Positions 17,392-25,345 of a stretch of DNA of 64,000 bases are shown piece after piece. The stretch covers positions 1 through 64,000 of the forward strand of contig NZ_JANL01000035.1 in NCBI RefSeq assembly GCF_000585255.1. Direction: 5' to 3'. The notes beneath the pieces are model-generated. The model was not told the DNA's origin and did not search any database. It saw only the letters and a program-made list of their open reading frames with translations. A program made the translations under genes and the position numbers. Position 1 is the stretch's first letter, and each line of letters begins with the position of its first letter. This DNA comes from Alkalibacterium sp. AK22 (GTDB taxonomy: Bacteria; Bacillota; Bacilli; Lactobacillales; Carnobacteriaceae_A).

Positions 17392-18051
17392 TCAGACTTG
17401 CATCTGCTTGAGGTCTTTATCCACGTACAACTTGGCTTCTGTAGCCTCCTGGACGTCTTCGACCGTAAAGTCAGGATTGATTTCCGTCAGCAGCAGGCCT
17501 TCCGTTGTGACCTTGATCACTCCCATTTCGGTAATGATTGTGTCTACTGCCCCCTGAGCTGTCAGGGGAAGATTACATTCCTTCAAGATCTTGTGATTGC
17601 CCTTAGCCGTATGCTGCATGGCTACGATTACATTTTTCGCTCCATTCAGCAAATCCATCGCTCCACCCATACCTGGAACCAGTTTACCTGGAATCATGTA
17701 GTTTGCGATGTTTCCTTTCTCATCGACTTGCAAGGCACCCAGTACCGTCAGGTCCACGTGTCCTCCACGAATGATCCCGAAAGAGACCGCTGAATCAAAG
17801 AAGGCTCCACCCGGCTTGATGGTGACCGGCTGTCCACCGGCATTGACAATATTAGGATCGTGAGTCTCTTCCGTCTGCGATGGCCCCAGGCCAACAAAGC
17901 CGTTTTCCGACTGAAACAGCACTTCGATATCATCCGGAATGTAGTTGGCTACCTTAGTCGGCAAGCCAATCCCCAGATTGACGATTGAGCCGTGCTCCAG
18001 TTCTTTCGCTACCCGTTTTGCAATAAATTCCTGAATCTCATGTTTATCCAT
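17392..18051 (-). CDS. scoB: 3-oxoacid CoA-transferase subunit B
   Basis: Beta subunit of the enzyme that moves CoA onto acetoacetate. The catalytic Glu lies in SENGFVGLGP near residue 50. GIGLPTKVANYIPDD precedes it and GGAMDLLNGAKNVIVAMQHT follows, both typical of AtoA/ScoB. The length of 219 is normal. The start is ATG 18051, with GGAGGGG 6 bases upstream, overlapping the end of scoA by 8 bases. The in-frame ATG at 18066 lies inside that Shine-Dalgarno. Tight overlap suggests coupled translation for a heteromer. Confidence 0.92.
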   Translation of the reverse strand: MDKHEIQEFIAKRVAKELEHGSIVNLGIGLPTKVANYIPDDIEVLFQSENGFVGLGPSQTEETHDPNIVNAGGQPVTIKPGGAFFDSAVSFGIIRGGHVDLTVLGALQVDEKGNIANYMIPGKLVPGMGGAMDLLNGAKNVIVAMQHTAKGNHKILKECNLPLTAQGAVDTIITEMGVIKVTTEGLLLTEINPDFTVEDVQEATEAKLYVDKDLKQMQV

Positions 18052-18706
18052 TGACTGCCCCTCCATCCACTATGCGGTTAACGAATACACCCGGCGTGTG
18101 CACGAAGTTCGGGTCAAGTTCGCCGTTTTCAACGACTTCGTCCGCTTCAACAATCGTCACTTTGGCTGCTGAAGCCATTACGTTACTGAAATTGTTGGTT
18201 GATCCCTGATAAACCAGGTTACCGTTCCGATCTGCCTTAGCTGCATGAATCAGTGCATAATCAGCTGTCAGAGGCGTTTCCAGCAGATACTCCACACCTT
18301 CCACAGTGATTTTTTGCTTGCCTTCTTCAACCAGTGTCCCTACTCCAGTTTCAGTTAGGAAGCCACCTAGGCCATAACCACCCGCTCTGATGCGTTCAGC
18401 CAATGTACCCTGAGGTACCAATTCGACATCGGTTTCACCCTCGTTCATTTGGCGGCCTGTTTCCTTATTTGTTCCAATGTGTGAGGCATAGAGTTTCTTG
18501 ATCAGCTTGCGGGCGATCAGCTTACCTGAACCGGTCGTAATCATGCCCGTATCTGAGCTGATAAGGGTGATATCCTTGACTCCTTGTTCAATCAGCGCGT
18601 CAATCAGTTTTTCCGGTGCGCCATTAGCCATGAAGCCTCCAATCATCAAGGTATCTCCATCTCTGATATCCTTGATGGCTTCTTTAATGTCCATTACTTT
18701 ATCCAT
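18044..18706 (-). CDS. scoA: 3-oxoacid CoA-transferase subunit A
   Basis: Alpha subunit partner of scoB. It has 220 residues. Family motifs are GDTLMIGGFMANGAPEKLIDALIE near the N-terminus, GGYGLGGFLTETGVGTLVEEGK in the middle, and NFSNVMASAAKVTIVEADEVVE followed by FVHTPGVFVNRIV. The ATG at 18706 is preceded by AGGAGGAG; an upstream in-frame TTG at 18727 is not needed. It starts 10 bases after the thiolase stop. Together A and B convert acetoacetate to acetoacetyl-CoA, with succinyl-CoA, acetyl-CoA or butyryl-CoA as possible donors. Confidence 0.92.
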   Translation of the reverse strand: MDKVMDIKEAIKDIRDGDTLMIGGFMANGAPEKLIDALIEQGVKDITLISSDTGMITTGSGKLIARKLIKKLYASHIGTNKETGRQMNEGETDVELVPQGTLAERIRAGGYGLGGFLTETGVGTLVEEGKQKITVEGVEYLLETPLTADYALIHAAKADRNGNLVYQGSTNNFSNVMASAAKVTIVEADEVVENGELDPNFVHTPGVFVNRIVDGGAVNG

Positions 18707-18716
18707 ACTTCTCCTC

Positions 18717-19895
18717 CTAGCGCTCAACTACCGCAGCGATTCCCATACCACCGCCGATACATAAGGTAGCCAAACCGGTTTTTGCATCTCTTTTAATCAT
18801 TTCATGAATCAGTGTTACCAAAACACGGGCTCCGCTGGCTCCAATTGGATGCCCCAAAGCGATCGCTCCCCCGTTGACATTGACGATTTCAGTATTCAAG
18901 TTCAGATCTTTCACGACGCTGAGTGACTGGGCTGCAAAGGCTTCGTTCGCTTCGATCAGGTCCAGGTCTTCTACTGACATACCGGCTTTTTTCAGCACTT
19001 TTTGTGTCGCCGGGATGGGTCCACATCCCATGATTTCTGGACTGACACCTGCACTCGCATAAGCTTTCAGTGTGACAAGCGGCGTCATACCCAGTTCGTC
19101 AGCTTTTTCCTTGCTCATCATAATCAGAACAGCGGCCCCGTCATTGATTCCCGATGCATTCCCAGCTGTGACTGAACCGTCTTTTTTAAAGACCGGACGC
19201 AGTTTCTGCAGTTTTTCAAAGGTCATGCCGAACTTAGGGTATTCATCGGTATCCACGACTACCGGTTCACCGCGTCTCTGAGGAACCTCGACCGGAATGA
19301 TTTCATCCTTGAACCGGCCGGACTTGACGGCCGCTTCTGCCCGGTTCTGACTGACTTCTGCAAATTTGTCCTGCTCTTCTCTGGTGAAGCCATACTTTTC
19401 ATTGATGTTCTCTGCCGTATTTCCCATGTGATAGTGGTTGAACGCATCCACCAGTCCATCTCTGAGCATGGTATCAACGACTTTCATGTCTCCCATTTTC
19501 TGACCCCAGCGGGCATTTTCCATTACATGCGCTGCATTGCTCATACTTTCAGTTCCACCGGCGATAACGACGTCCGCGTCTCCCACCATGATAGCCTGAG
19601 CAGCCAGGGCTACAGACTTTAGTCCGGACCCACACAGCTTATTCAGTGCAAAGGAGGGCACTTCCTTTGGAATGCCGGAATGGATTGCAATTTGTCTAGC
19701 CACATTTTGCCCCAGTCCCGCACTGAGCACGTTCCCAAAAATCAGTTCATCCACTTGGCTTGGATCCAGCTTTACCCGCTCCATTGCTCCTTTGACGACT
19801 GTAACTCCTAAATCGACTGCTGATACATCTTTCAGTGCTCCTCCGTGTGAGCCGATCGCTGTGCGCGCCGCTTCAACTATGACTACTTCCCTCAT
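18717..19895 (-). CDS. Acetyl-CoA acetyltransferase (thiolase II)
   Basis: Cleaves acetoacetyl-CoA into two acetyl-CoA, or condenses them. The 392 residues match the usual length. The nucleophile is Cys88 in [11 protein letters not shown]. The catalytic base regions are [17 protein letters not shown] (His) and [11 protein letters not shown] (second Cys). [11 protein letters not shown] is also present. AGGAGG lies before the ATG. First gene of the operon thiolase-scoA-scoB-dehydrogenase-permease, with a cre site about 75 bases upstream. Gene order implies degradation of 3-hydroxybutyrate to acetyl-CoA, though the enzymes can run either way. Confidence 0.94.
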   Translation of the reverse strand: MREVVIVEAARTAIGSHGGALKDVSAVDLGVTVVKGAMERVKLDPSQVDELIFGNVLSAGLGQNVARQIAIHSGIPKEVPSFALNKLCGSGLKSVALAAQAIMVGDADVVIAGGTESMSNAAHVMENARWGQKMGDMKVVDTMLRDGLVDAFNHYHMGNTAENINEKYGFTREEQDKFAEVSQNRAEAAVKSGRFKDEIIPVEVPQRRGEPVVVDTDEYPKFGMTFEKLQKLRPVFKKDGSVTAGNASGINDGAAVLIMMSKEKADELGMTPLVTLKAYASAGVSPEIMGCGPIPATQKVLKKAGMSVEDLDLIEANEAFAAQSLSVVKDLNLNTEIVNVNGGAIALGHPIGASGARVLVTLIHEMIKRDAKTGLATLCIGGGMGIAAVVER

Positions 19896-19969
19896 TGTTT
19901 TCCTCCTATAAGATTAAGTATATGCAGACCTCTTGTCTGAACTGATTACTTGAGCTTATTCCCTTTTCA

Positions 19970-20018
19970 AGCAATCGCTTACAATATGATAATAATAGGT
20001 TTTTTAAGCTAAGTCTAA
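19970..20018 (-). promoter_or_regulatory. Promoter and cre site of the hydroxybutyrate operon
   Basis: On the minus strand, TTAGAC (20013-20018) and TATTAT (19989-19994) are spaced 18 bases. Just downstream, at 19970-19983, TGTAAGCGATTGCT matches the cre consensus TGWAARCGYTWNCW at 13 of 14 positions. CcpA bound here would cover the transcription start and repress the operon when better sugars are present. Confidence 0.6.
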
Positions 20019-20019
20019 C

Positions 20020-20546
20020 TCTTAATAATTATAGACTATATAAGTTACAGTTATATATATTAGCGTGCTTACTGACCGAAGACTTCCCTGATGTTTCTTT
20101 TTTATGCTCCAGTGCCCTCTTCCGTTCTTGTCGCCTCAATATCCAGCTGTGAGAGTAAAGTCCACCTTGATTCAAGACATATAAAAACTGGTCTGCTGAC
20201 CACCTGAATACTGGGAATCACTTCTTGACACTGCACCGCTTTTAAAGCGTTGGCACGAAATATAGACTACCGCAATAGCAGAGTATTGTAAAAGCTGGTG
20301 CAACAGTCCGGATTGACTCTGCTAAGGGGATTGTTTATGCTTGAGTCGGTGGTATAAGCCTGTGCACAATTGTCAGGCTGCACATATCCATCTGCGGGCA
20401 AACCGTGCATAAGAGCCGCGGATGGTTTATGAAGAACAGACCGCCTCTCTCATCTTTGCACTCAAGCAGGAAGTCCAGCTTTCTATTAATCGGGAACCTG
20501 ACAGACAATTCAGTACACAAAATAAACTATATGAGGAGAAAAAAAT
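20020..20546. other. Long gene-free stretch with two hairpins before the 20.5-kb gene
   Basis: No convincing gene. Two neighbouring hairpins occur: AGCCTG/CAGGCT (20357-20379), and CCATCTGCGG with CCGCGGATGG (20388-20425, one mismatch). A 13-base palindrome CGCTTTTAAAGCG lies near 20240. A 48-codon reading frame from 20422 runs into the next gene in another frame but has only a weak AAGAG ahead of it. This could be a structured leader or a small RNA. Confidence 0.3.
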
Positions 20547-21056
20547 ATGGGACTCTTTGATTTTTTAAAAGGAAATAAAAAAGAAGCAGGCACCCCTTAT
20601 TCCGAAGCAGATGCTGATCCAGATAACCAGGCTCAGGCTGTGCAGTATGAAACCCGCCTGACTGCACACGAGCTACAGGCCGACAAAGAACGTGTTCAGA
20701 CAATTGTTGAAAAGATGGTCGATGAGGATCCCTTCAAACATTATTATGGTGGACTCAGCTTAAAAGATGTGACTCCCCTGACCCGTCGTACCTTTAAATA
20801 TGCCGAGGTTACTACAATGAATGTGGACTTTCAGCCGGACGGTCCACATGGTGTCCTAGTGGAAGTCGAAGGGCTGCCGCTCGGCCAGCTGTCAGGTGAA
20901 AAGGCAGAAGCAATTAAAGCCTACACCAAGAAGTATGTACCGACCGGTTTTGTTTATGTCTCCGGTGGTCCTTATATCGAGTACAGCCAGGAAGAAGAAG
21001 CCGGCATTGAAGGACACACCCCACTCGGACTGGATATTTTTGTTCAATTCAGCTGA
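20547..21056 (+). CDS. Uncharacterised cytoplasmic protein
   Basis: I do not recognise a family. It has 169 residues, no signal peptide and no membrane segment. MGLFDFLKGNKK is a common N-terminal form in small Firmicute proteins. A hydrophilic stretch follows to about residue 50. The C-terminal half looks folded and conserved: FKYAEVTTMNVDFQPDGPHG, VLVEVEGLPLGQLSGEKAEAIKAY, FVYVSGGPYIEYSQEEE and PLGLDIFVQF. The rhythm of that half recalls a small beta-barrel domain, but I cannot name it. GAGGAG precedes the ATG. Gene-free, structured or repeat-bearing DNA flanks it on both sides, so the context gives no function. Confidence 0.7.
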   Translation: MGLFDFLKGNKKEAGTPYSEADADPDNQAQAVQYETRLTAHELQADKERVQTIVEKMVDEDPFKHYYGGLSLKDVTPLTRRTFKYAEVTTMNVDFQPDGPHGVLVEVEGLPLGQLSGEKAEAIKAYTKKYVPTGFVYVSGGPYIEYSQEEEAGIEGHTPLGLDIFVQFS

Positions 21057-21121
21057 TTGGTCCTATGTGAGCACACGATCCGGCTGGCTGTCTGTAAAAA
21101 AATAGACGACTCCTTATAAGA

Positions 21122-21350
21122 GGCAACTCAGAGGAGATCACCCTCCACTTGCCGCGCAAACACACTTTGCGGGGCAACTCAGTGGAGATCACCCTTCCAC
21201 TTGCCGCGCAAACACACTTTGTGGGGCAACTCAGAGGAGATCATCCTCCACTTGCCGCGCAAACACACTTTACGGGGCAGCTCAGAGGAGATCATCCTCC
21301 ACTTGCCGCGCAAACACACTTTACGGGGCAGCTCAGAGGAGATCCTCCCT
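21122..21350. repeat. Tandem array of a ~51-bp two-hairpin repeat (four full units and a partial)
   Basis: Units begin GGCAACTC or GGCAGCTC at 21122, 21173, 21225, 21276 and 21327; periods are 51, 52, 51 and 51. Each full unit carries GGAG...CTCC (one unit AGTGGA...TCCACT) and then a larger hairpin, TTGCCGCGCAAA-cacac-TTTGCGGGGCAA. The third position of the loop-side arm varies (TTTGCG, TTTGTG, TTTACG). It lies between convergent genes. There are no unique spacers, so it is not a CRISPR array. The 52-bp unit shifts the frame, so it is not a protein repeat. Confidence 0.85.
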
Positions 21351-21462
21351 CAATTGACTAGTTACAACACTTTATAGGTATTTCTATATTGAATGAGATT
21401 GTTTATGTTGAGGAAAAGTCAGCGTGTCGAAACAACTCAGGGGGTGTCTCATAAAAGCAAGG

Positions 21463-21518
21463 AAAAAGAAGCAGCCCCTGTATGGTTCTCACTGACAAAT
21501 AGGGGCTGCTTCTTTTTT
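21463..21518. terminator. Bidirectional terminator before the convergent ABC genes
   Basis: AAGAAGCAGCCCCT and AGGGGCTGCTTCTT form a 14-bp stem with a 21-base loop, A-rich on the left and T6 on the right. Confidence 0.85.
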
Positions 21519-21567
21519 GTAATCATTAAATAAGGATCTTACCAGATTCTTTCTGATTTTTTGATTC

Positions 21568-22335
21568 TTACTGGAGGGGCTTGCGTTTGAAAAGGGCCGC
21601 TCCTGAAAGAGAAACCACCAGGATCAGCAGACTAGCGAGTATAAAAGCTCTAACCAAAGAAGCGTCTCCTTCAGCCAAGATCAGGATTTCAACGTTACGG
21701 GTTGCGAGTTGCAGTGGACTCCACTCCTGAAACAGAGGGAAAAGATTGCCGATAAAGAGTAAGCCAACTAGGCCAGCGACCGCCAGCAGTGGAGCATAAC
21801 TGCTTTTGAACAGGACGGCAGCTCCCATGAGCACACTTGCCAGCATCAAGCCAAAGGTGTACAAACTTACCGCCGGTAGTATAAGTCCGTCAAGGGGCCC
21901 TTCCGGAAAATAAAGGAGTGTATAGCCCAGTGTGACAGTATAGCTGAACCAGTAAGCTGCTGTCCAAGTCAGCAGAAGGACCGTCAGTTTGGCCATATAG
22001 ATCGTTGTCCGAGGCAAACCTTTGGTCACCATATGGACCAGTGTGCCTTGACTGTATTCTTTGGCCAGAACCGGACTGAACAGCAGGACAAACACGACCA
22101 AACCAATCTGATTGATATTTGAAAAAAACTGCATCCAGGAATCGATGTGGGTCGGTTCGGCCAGTATGATGGTCACATTGTCATCGACCAGATTCTCAAG
22201 CAGTTCAGGGAGAAAGCGTGCACTCAATGGACTCAAGAGCCCGATAAAAGCAAAGACGATCCCCGTTATAAAGAATTTATAGTTGCGGAGCTGTTCTTTT
22301 AGTTCTTTTCTAATAAAGGCGGCATACCGCATCAT
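21568..22335 (-). CDS. ABC-2 type permease (YxlG-like)
   Basis: Membrane subunit of an ABC exporter. The 255 residues have about six hydrophobic segments. It begins MMRYAAFIRKELKEQLRNYKFFITGIVFAFIG, typical of ABC-2 permeases. VLAKEYSQGTLVHMVTKGLPRTTIYMAKL is the cytoplasmic coupling region. It overlaps the ATPase gene by 4 bases (ATGA) and is last of a three-gene set. The order (PLDc_N peptide, ATPase, permease) matches yxlE-yxlF-yxlG of B. subtilis, but no sigma-Y-like gene is present here. The exported substrate is unknown. Confidence 0.82.
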   Translation of the reverse strand: MMRYAAFIRKELKEQLRNYKFFITGIVFAFIGLLSPLSARFLPELLENLVDDNVTIILAEPTHIDSWMQFFSNINQIGLVVFVLLFSPVLAKEYSQGTLVHMVTKGLPRTTIYMAKLTVLLLTWTAAYWFSYTVTLGYTLLYFPEGPLDGLILPAVSLYTFGLMLASVLMGAAVLFKSSYAPLLAVAGLVGLLFIGNLFPLFQEWSPLQLATRNVEILILAEGDASLVRAFILASLLILVVSLSGAALFKRKPLQ

Positions 22336-23249
22336 TGGACCACCTCCATAAACACTTCTTCGATTGTTGGTTCTTTGCGCTCCAGTCTCAAAGGGACGAC
22401 TGAAAGGGTGTGTACGATACTGAGCACTGTCTTCATAGCTGCTTTGGAATCCGGACTGGTCCCCTGGACCGTGCAGCCCTCAAGGACTGCATTCGCCAGC
22501 CTAGCATCAGATTTTAATACGCTGAACACGGTCAGTGCCTCTGCTTCATTTTCCAGCAGCAGGCTCCATTTTTCAGTTTCAGTCTGCGCCTTCAATTCCT
22601 GAATCGATCCCTGTCTAACAATCCGGCCGGCATCCAAAATAGCCACTTCATCACAGACCGTTTCCACGTCACTCAGTATATGGGTGGAAAAGATGACTGT
22701 CGTCTTATCTTTGACTTTTTTCAGAACCGTCAGGAGTTGCTGCCGTCCAATCGGGTCCAGAGCGGATGTGGGTTCATCACAGATCAAAAGCAGCGGATCA
22801 TTGATCAAGGCCTGAGCAATACCCAGCCTCTGCTTCATCCCTCTGGAATAATGAGAAATCCGCTTTTTATTGTCCTCCAGGCCGACCATGTCGAGCAACT
22901 CCGCAATCTTTTGCTTTCCTCTCTTCCGCTCGATCCCGCTGACATCCAGACACAGCTTCATATACTCCCGGGCAGTCAGGAAAGAATAAAATTCCGGCAC
23001 ATCCGGCAGATAGCCGACTAAACGGTTGGTTGCAGTATCGCCATACTTGACTGTTTCTCCACCAATCGTGATCCTGCCCTGGTCAGCCTTCAACAGGCCG
23101 AGGGCGATGTTCATTGTCGTCGTCTTTCCTTCCCCATTTTTTCCAATAAAACCAAAAATCGACCCTTCCCTGACTGAGAAATCCACTCCATCCAGAACCA
23201 CCTGGTCTCCGAACGCTTTTTTCAGACCAGACACTTCCAGCACTCCCAT
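22332..23249 (-). CDS. ABC exporter ATPase (YxlF-like)
   Basis: Drives the downstream permease. It has 305 residues. Walker A is GKNGEGKTT, with Glu where most have Ala/Ser. The signature is degenerate, YSRGMKQRLGIAQAL, as usual in this exporter subgroup. Walker B is LLICDEPTSALDP and the switch is STHILSDVETVCD. About 85 C-terminal residues form a separate domain after the ATPase core. Its ATG shares one base with the stop of the small gene upstream (TGATG). Confidence 0.88.
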   Translation of the reverse strand: MGVLEVSGLKKAFGDQVVLDGVDFSVREGSIFGFIGKNGEGKTTTMNIALGLLKADQGRITIGGETVKYGDTATNRLVGYLPDVPEFYSFLTAREYMKLCLDVSGIERKRGKQKIAELLDMVGLEDNKKRISHYSRGMKQRLGIAQALINDPLLLICDEPTSALDPIGRQQLLTVLKKVKDKTTVIFSTHILSDVETVCDEVAILDAGRIVRQGSIQELKAQTETEKWSLLLENEAEALTVFSVLKSDARLANAVLEGCTVQGTSPDSKAAMKTVLSIVHTLSVVPLRLERKEPTIEEVFMEVVQ

Positions 23250-23452
23250 CAGTCCTCTTTCCTTCCAAAAATCAGGTAGATAATCGGACCAATCAGATTG
23301 ACAAAGATGATGACCAGAGCCCAGATGATTTTATTGCTCTGATTCAGCTGCTCATTTCTTACCAGGTGAACCAGGGCTGTGATCAGCAGAACCAGTTGTA
23401 GTAAAACCAGTGGGATAATGATTGGCAAGTAATCCATCATATTCAGCATCAT
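23249..23452 (-). CDS. Small PLDc_N membrane protein (YxlE-like)
   Basis: A 67-residue protein with two hydrophobic helices, IIIPLVLLQLVLLITALVHLV and IIWALVIIFVNLIGPIIYLIFG. The ending GPIIYLIFGRKE is the signature of the phospholipase-D N-terminal (PLDc_N) family of two-helix membrane peptides. Its role is probably structural or regulatory for the ABC pair behind it. GGAGG lies 7 bases before the ATG at 23452. Just upstream, at 23483-23508, TTAATTAAACC faces GGTTAATTA and could be an operator. Confidence 0.85.
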   Translation of the reverse strand: MMLNMMDYLPIIIPLVLLQLVLLITALVHLVRNEQLNQSNKIIWALVIIFVNLIGPIIYLIFGRKED

Positions 23453-23677
23453 ATCTTTTCCTCCTCATTAACTATTGTTGCCTTAATTAAACCATTTCCG
23501 GTTAATTATTTCCAGGGACTTGAGATGTATTTCACACAAGCAATCCCATTGTGGCCCGGTCGTTCTTGTCCTTATCCCTGCACGGATTCTCTAATTTCTT
23601 TCACAGGCAATTCAGTTGCTTTCCAGACGCTCTTTGGGGGAGAATGAAGCCAGTACAAATAAACCAGGAGGGGTATA

Positions 23678-24073
23678 ATGAATTACGCTTACGAAGAAAA
23701 AAGTACACAGTCATTTGAAGATACACTGCACACACTGAAAGAGGCTATTGCAGACAATGCTTTTGGCGTCTTGTACGAAGTTAATCTGAAAGACAAAATC
23801 ACAAGCAAAGGCTTTGACTTTGATTCCAATTTTACTGTGCTTGATGTCTGCAATCCTAAACTCGCCAAAGATTTTCTGGACAAGCAGATCGAAGTCGGTT
23901 ATTTCCTTCCCTGCAAAGTCGTCGTCTATGAAAAAGATGACTCCGTTTATGCCGGCGTCCTGAAGCCGACTATTCTGATTGATATGGTTGAGAATCATGA
24001 CCTGATGGGAGCAGCAAAGGAAGTCGAGGATATTCTGATTACAGCTGTTAAAACGGCAGTGAAGGCTGACTGA
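23678..24073 (+). CDS. DUF302 family protein
   Basis: It has 131 residues and is cytoplasmic. DUF302 features are YEEKSTQSFEDTLHTLKEAIADNAFGVLYEVNLKDKITSKG, then LDVCNPKLAKDFLDKQIEVGYFLPCKVVVYE and VYAGVLKPTILIDMV. The conserved Cys in DVCNP and in LPCKVVVYE are both present. The biochemical role of the family is not established; members often sit near redox or stress genes. AGGAGGGG precedes the ATG. Monocistronic, with a strong terminator. Confidence 0.85.
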   Translation: MNYAYEEKSTQSFEDTLHTLKEAIADNAFGVLYEVNLKDKITSKGFDFDSNFTVLDVCNPKLAKDFLDKQIEVGYFLPCKVVVYEKDDSVYAGVLKPTILIDMVENHDLMGAAKEVEDILITAVKTAVKAD

Positions 24074-24126
24074 TTCACAGAAGAGCTTTTAGCTTGATTA
24101 GAAAACCAAACCTTGCAGGTACACTT

Positions 24127-24163
24127 AAAAGGCCGGGACACTTTTCGTGTTCCGGCCTTTTTC
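24127..24163. terminator. Bidirectional terminator between DUF302 gene and lacI-type gene
   Basis: AAAAGGCCGGGACAC and GTGTTCCGGCCTTTTT with a 5-base loop; one mismatch in a 14-bp stem. Confidence 0.88.
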
Positions 24164-24225
24164 TGTATGTCTGCTCCGGCTATAGTCCATCAGCCTGGAG
24201 CAGGAAACAAAGATCCGCCCACCTT

Positions 24226-25254
24226 CTAGACAGTCAGATCTCTGACACTGCTGTTCCAGATCATTTCGTGCGGAACCGTGATCTGGCGCTCCCCTTCCTT
24301 GCCTTCCATAATACGTTGGACCAGCCTGGCTGCTTCATAGCCCATCTGCTGGAAGGGCTGCTTAACTGTCGTAATTGTCGGATGGGTATAGTCAGTGATT
24401 TTCAGCCCGTCAAAGCCCGTGAGTGATATATCCTCCGGCACCTGCAGCCCGAACTCTTCAATAGCTTTGAGGGCTCCTAGAGCCATAATATCACTGAAGC
24501 AGATGAGTGCGCTGGGCAGGTTTGTCTGGTGTTGTTCTAAAAATGCGCGCACACTGTCATAGGCCGTCTGCTCTTTAAACTCACCATTGATAATTTTGCC
24601 GCCCAGATCGATCCCCTTTGCTTCCGCCGCCCGCATGATACCTTTGAGACGCTGACCGTTGACATCCGCTTCCCCTTCTCCTGAAAGCACCGCGAGTCTG
24701 GTATGTCCTCTAGCTATGACGTACTGAGCCATATCATACGCTGCCTGAACATTGTCGATGCTGACTCCTCCAATCAGTTTGTTTTCTGTTGGTACTTTCA
24801 CATCAATCAGCACACACGGAATATTGGTTTCCAGCAACGTTTTGAAGTAGGGATCATCAAGCCTTATGCCAGATAAAACGACCCCTCTGATGTTTCTTTC
24901 CCGGCAGAATTTTGCATAGTCTTTTTCCTGCTGTTTCTCTGTTTCAGTAAAGTACATGGCCAGTTCGTAATGATCTTCTTCTGTAGCCTGGTAAACACCT
25001 TTTAGCAAATCAAATGAGTTACTGTTGTCCAGACTCTCAGACCTCAAGAAACCGGATGTGATCATCGCTATGGTTTTTTGATTTTTGGAGGAAAGGTTAC
25101 GGGCCACGACATTGGGAGAATAATTTAATTTCTCAGCGGTTTGTCTTACTTTCTCTCTCGTTTTTTCACTGACGTCCGGATAGTTGTTTAAAGCCTTGGA
25201 CACCATGGCCACAGACACTCCTGCAGCCTTCGCTACCTCTTTGATCGTCGTCAT
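24226..25254 (-). CDS. LacI-family regulator of the GH65/sugar ABC operon
   Basis: It has 342 residues. The HTH is MTTIKEVAKAAGVSVAMVSKALNNYPDVS, the hinge LNYSPNVVARNLSS, and the ligand domain contains LICFSDIMALGALKAIEEFG and DISLTGFDGLKITDY. It is last in the gene order phosphorylase, binding protein, two permeases, regulator. GGAGG precedes the ATG. A possible private promoter (TTAAAC, 18 bases, TATGAT) lies in the 91-base gap upstream. Its likely operators are the CGAAAACGTTTTCG palindromes upstream of the phosphorylase gene; control by an alpha-glucoside is inferred. Confidence 0.9.
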   Translation of the reverse strand: MTTIKEVAKAAGVSVAMVSKALNNYPDVSEKTREKVRQTAEKLNYSPNVVARNLSSKNQKTIAMITSGFLRSESLDNSNSFDLLKGVYQATEEDHYELAMYFTETEKQQEKDYAKFCRERNIRGVVLSGIRLDDPYFKTLLETNIPCVLIDVKVPTENKLIGGVSIDNVQAAYDMAQYVIARGHTRLAVLSGEGEADVNGQRLKGIMRAAEAKGIDLGGKIINGEFKEQTAYDSVRAFLEQHQTNLPSALICFSDIMALGALKAIEEFGLQVPEDISLTGFDGLKITDYTHPTITTVKQPFQQMGYEAARLVQRIMEGKEGERQITVPHEMIWNSSVRDLTV

Positions 25255-25345
25255 TGTACTTTCCTCCTTTCAGTATGAATTCAGGTAGATAGTTTCATTA
25301 ACTTCGTTATTTTATCATAAAAACGGTCTCATCACCTGTTTAATC

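Noticed and set aside
20335-20520. 61-codon minus-strand ORF in the long intergenic stretch
   Set aside because: No Shine-Dalgarno before its start and an amino acid pattern typical of noncoding sequence.
20422-20568. 48-codon ORF running into the start of the 20.5-kb gene
   Set aside because: Only a weak AAGAG upstream and no recognisable product; overlaps a hairpin arm. Could be a leader peptide, but the evidence is too thin.
21122-21350. CRISPR array
   Set aside because: Units follow each other directly without unique spacers, and no cas genes are in the window.
21149-21361. 70-residue repetitive protein encoded by the 51-bp array
   Set aside because: One unit is 52 bp, which breaks the periodic frame. 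No ribosome binding site, and the hairpins explain the conservation better.
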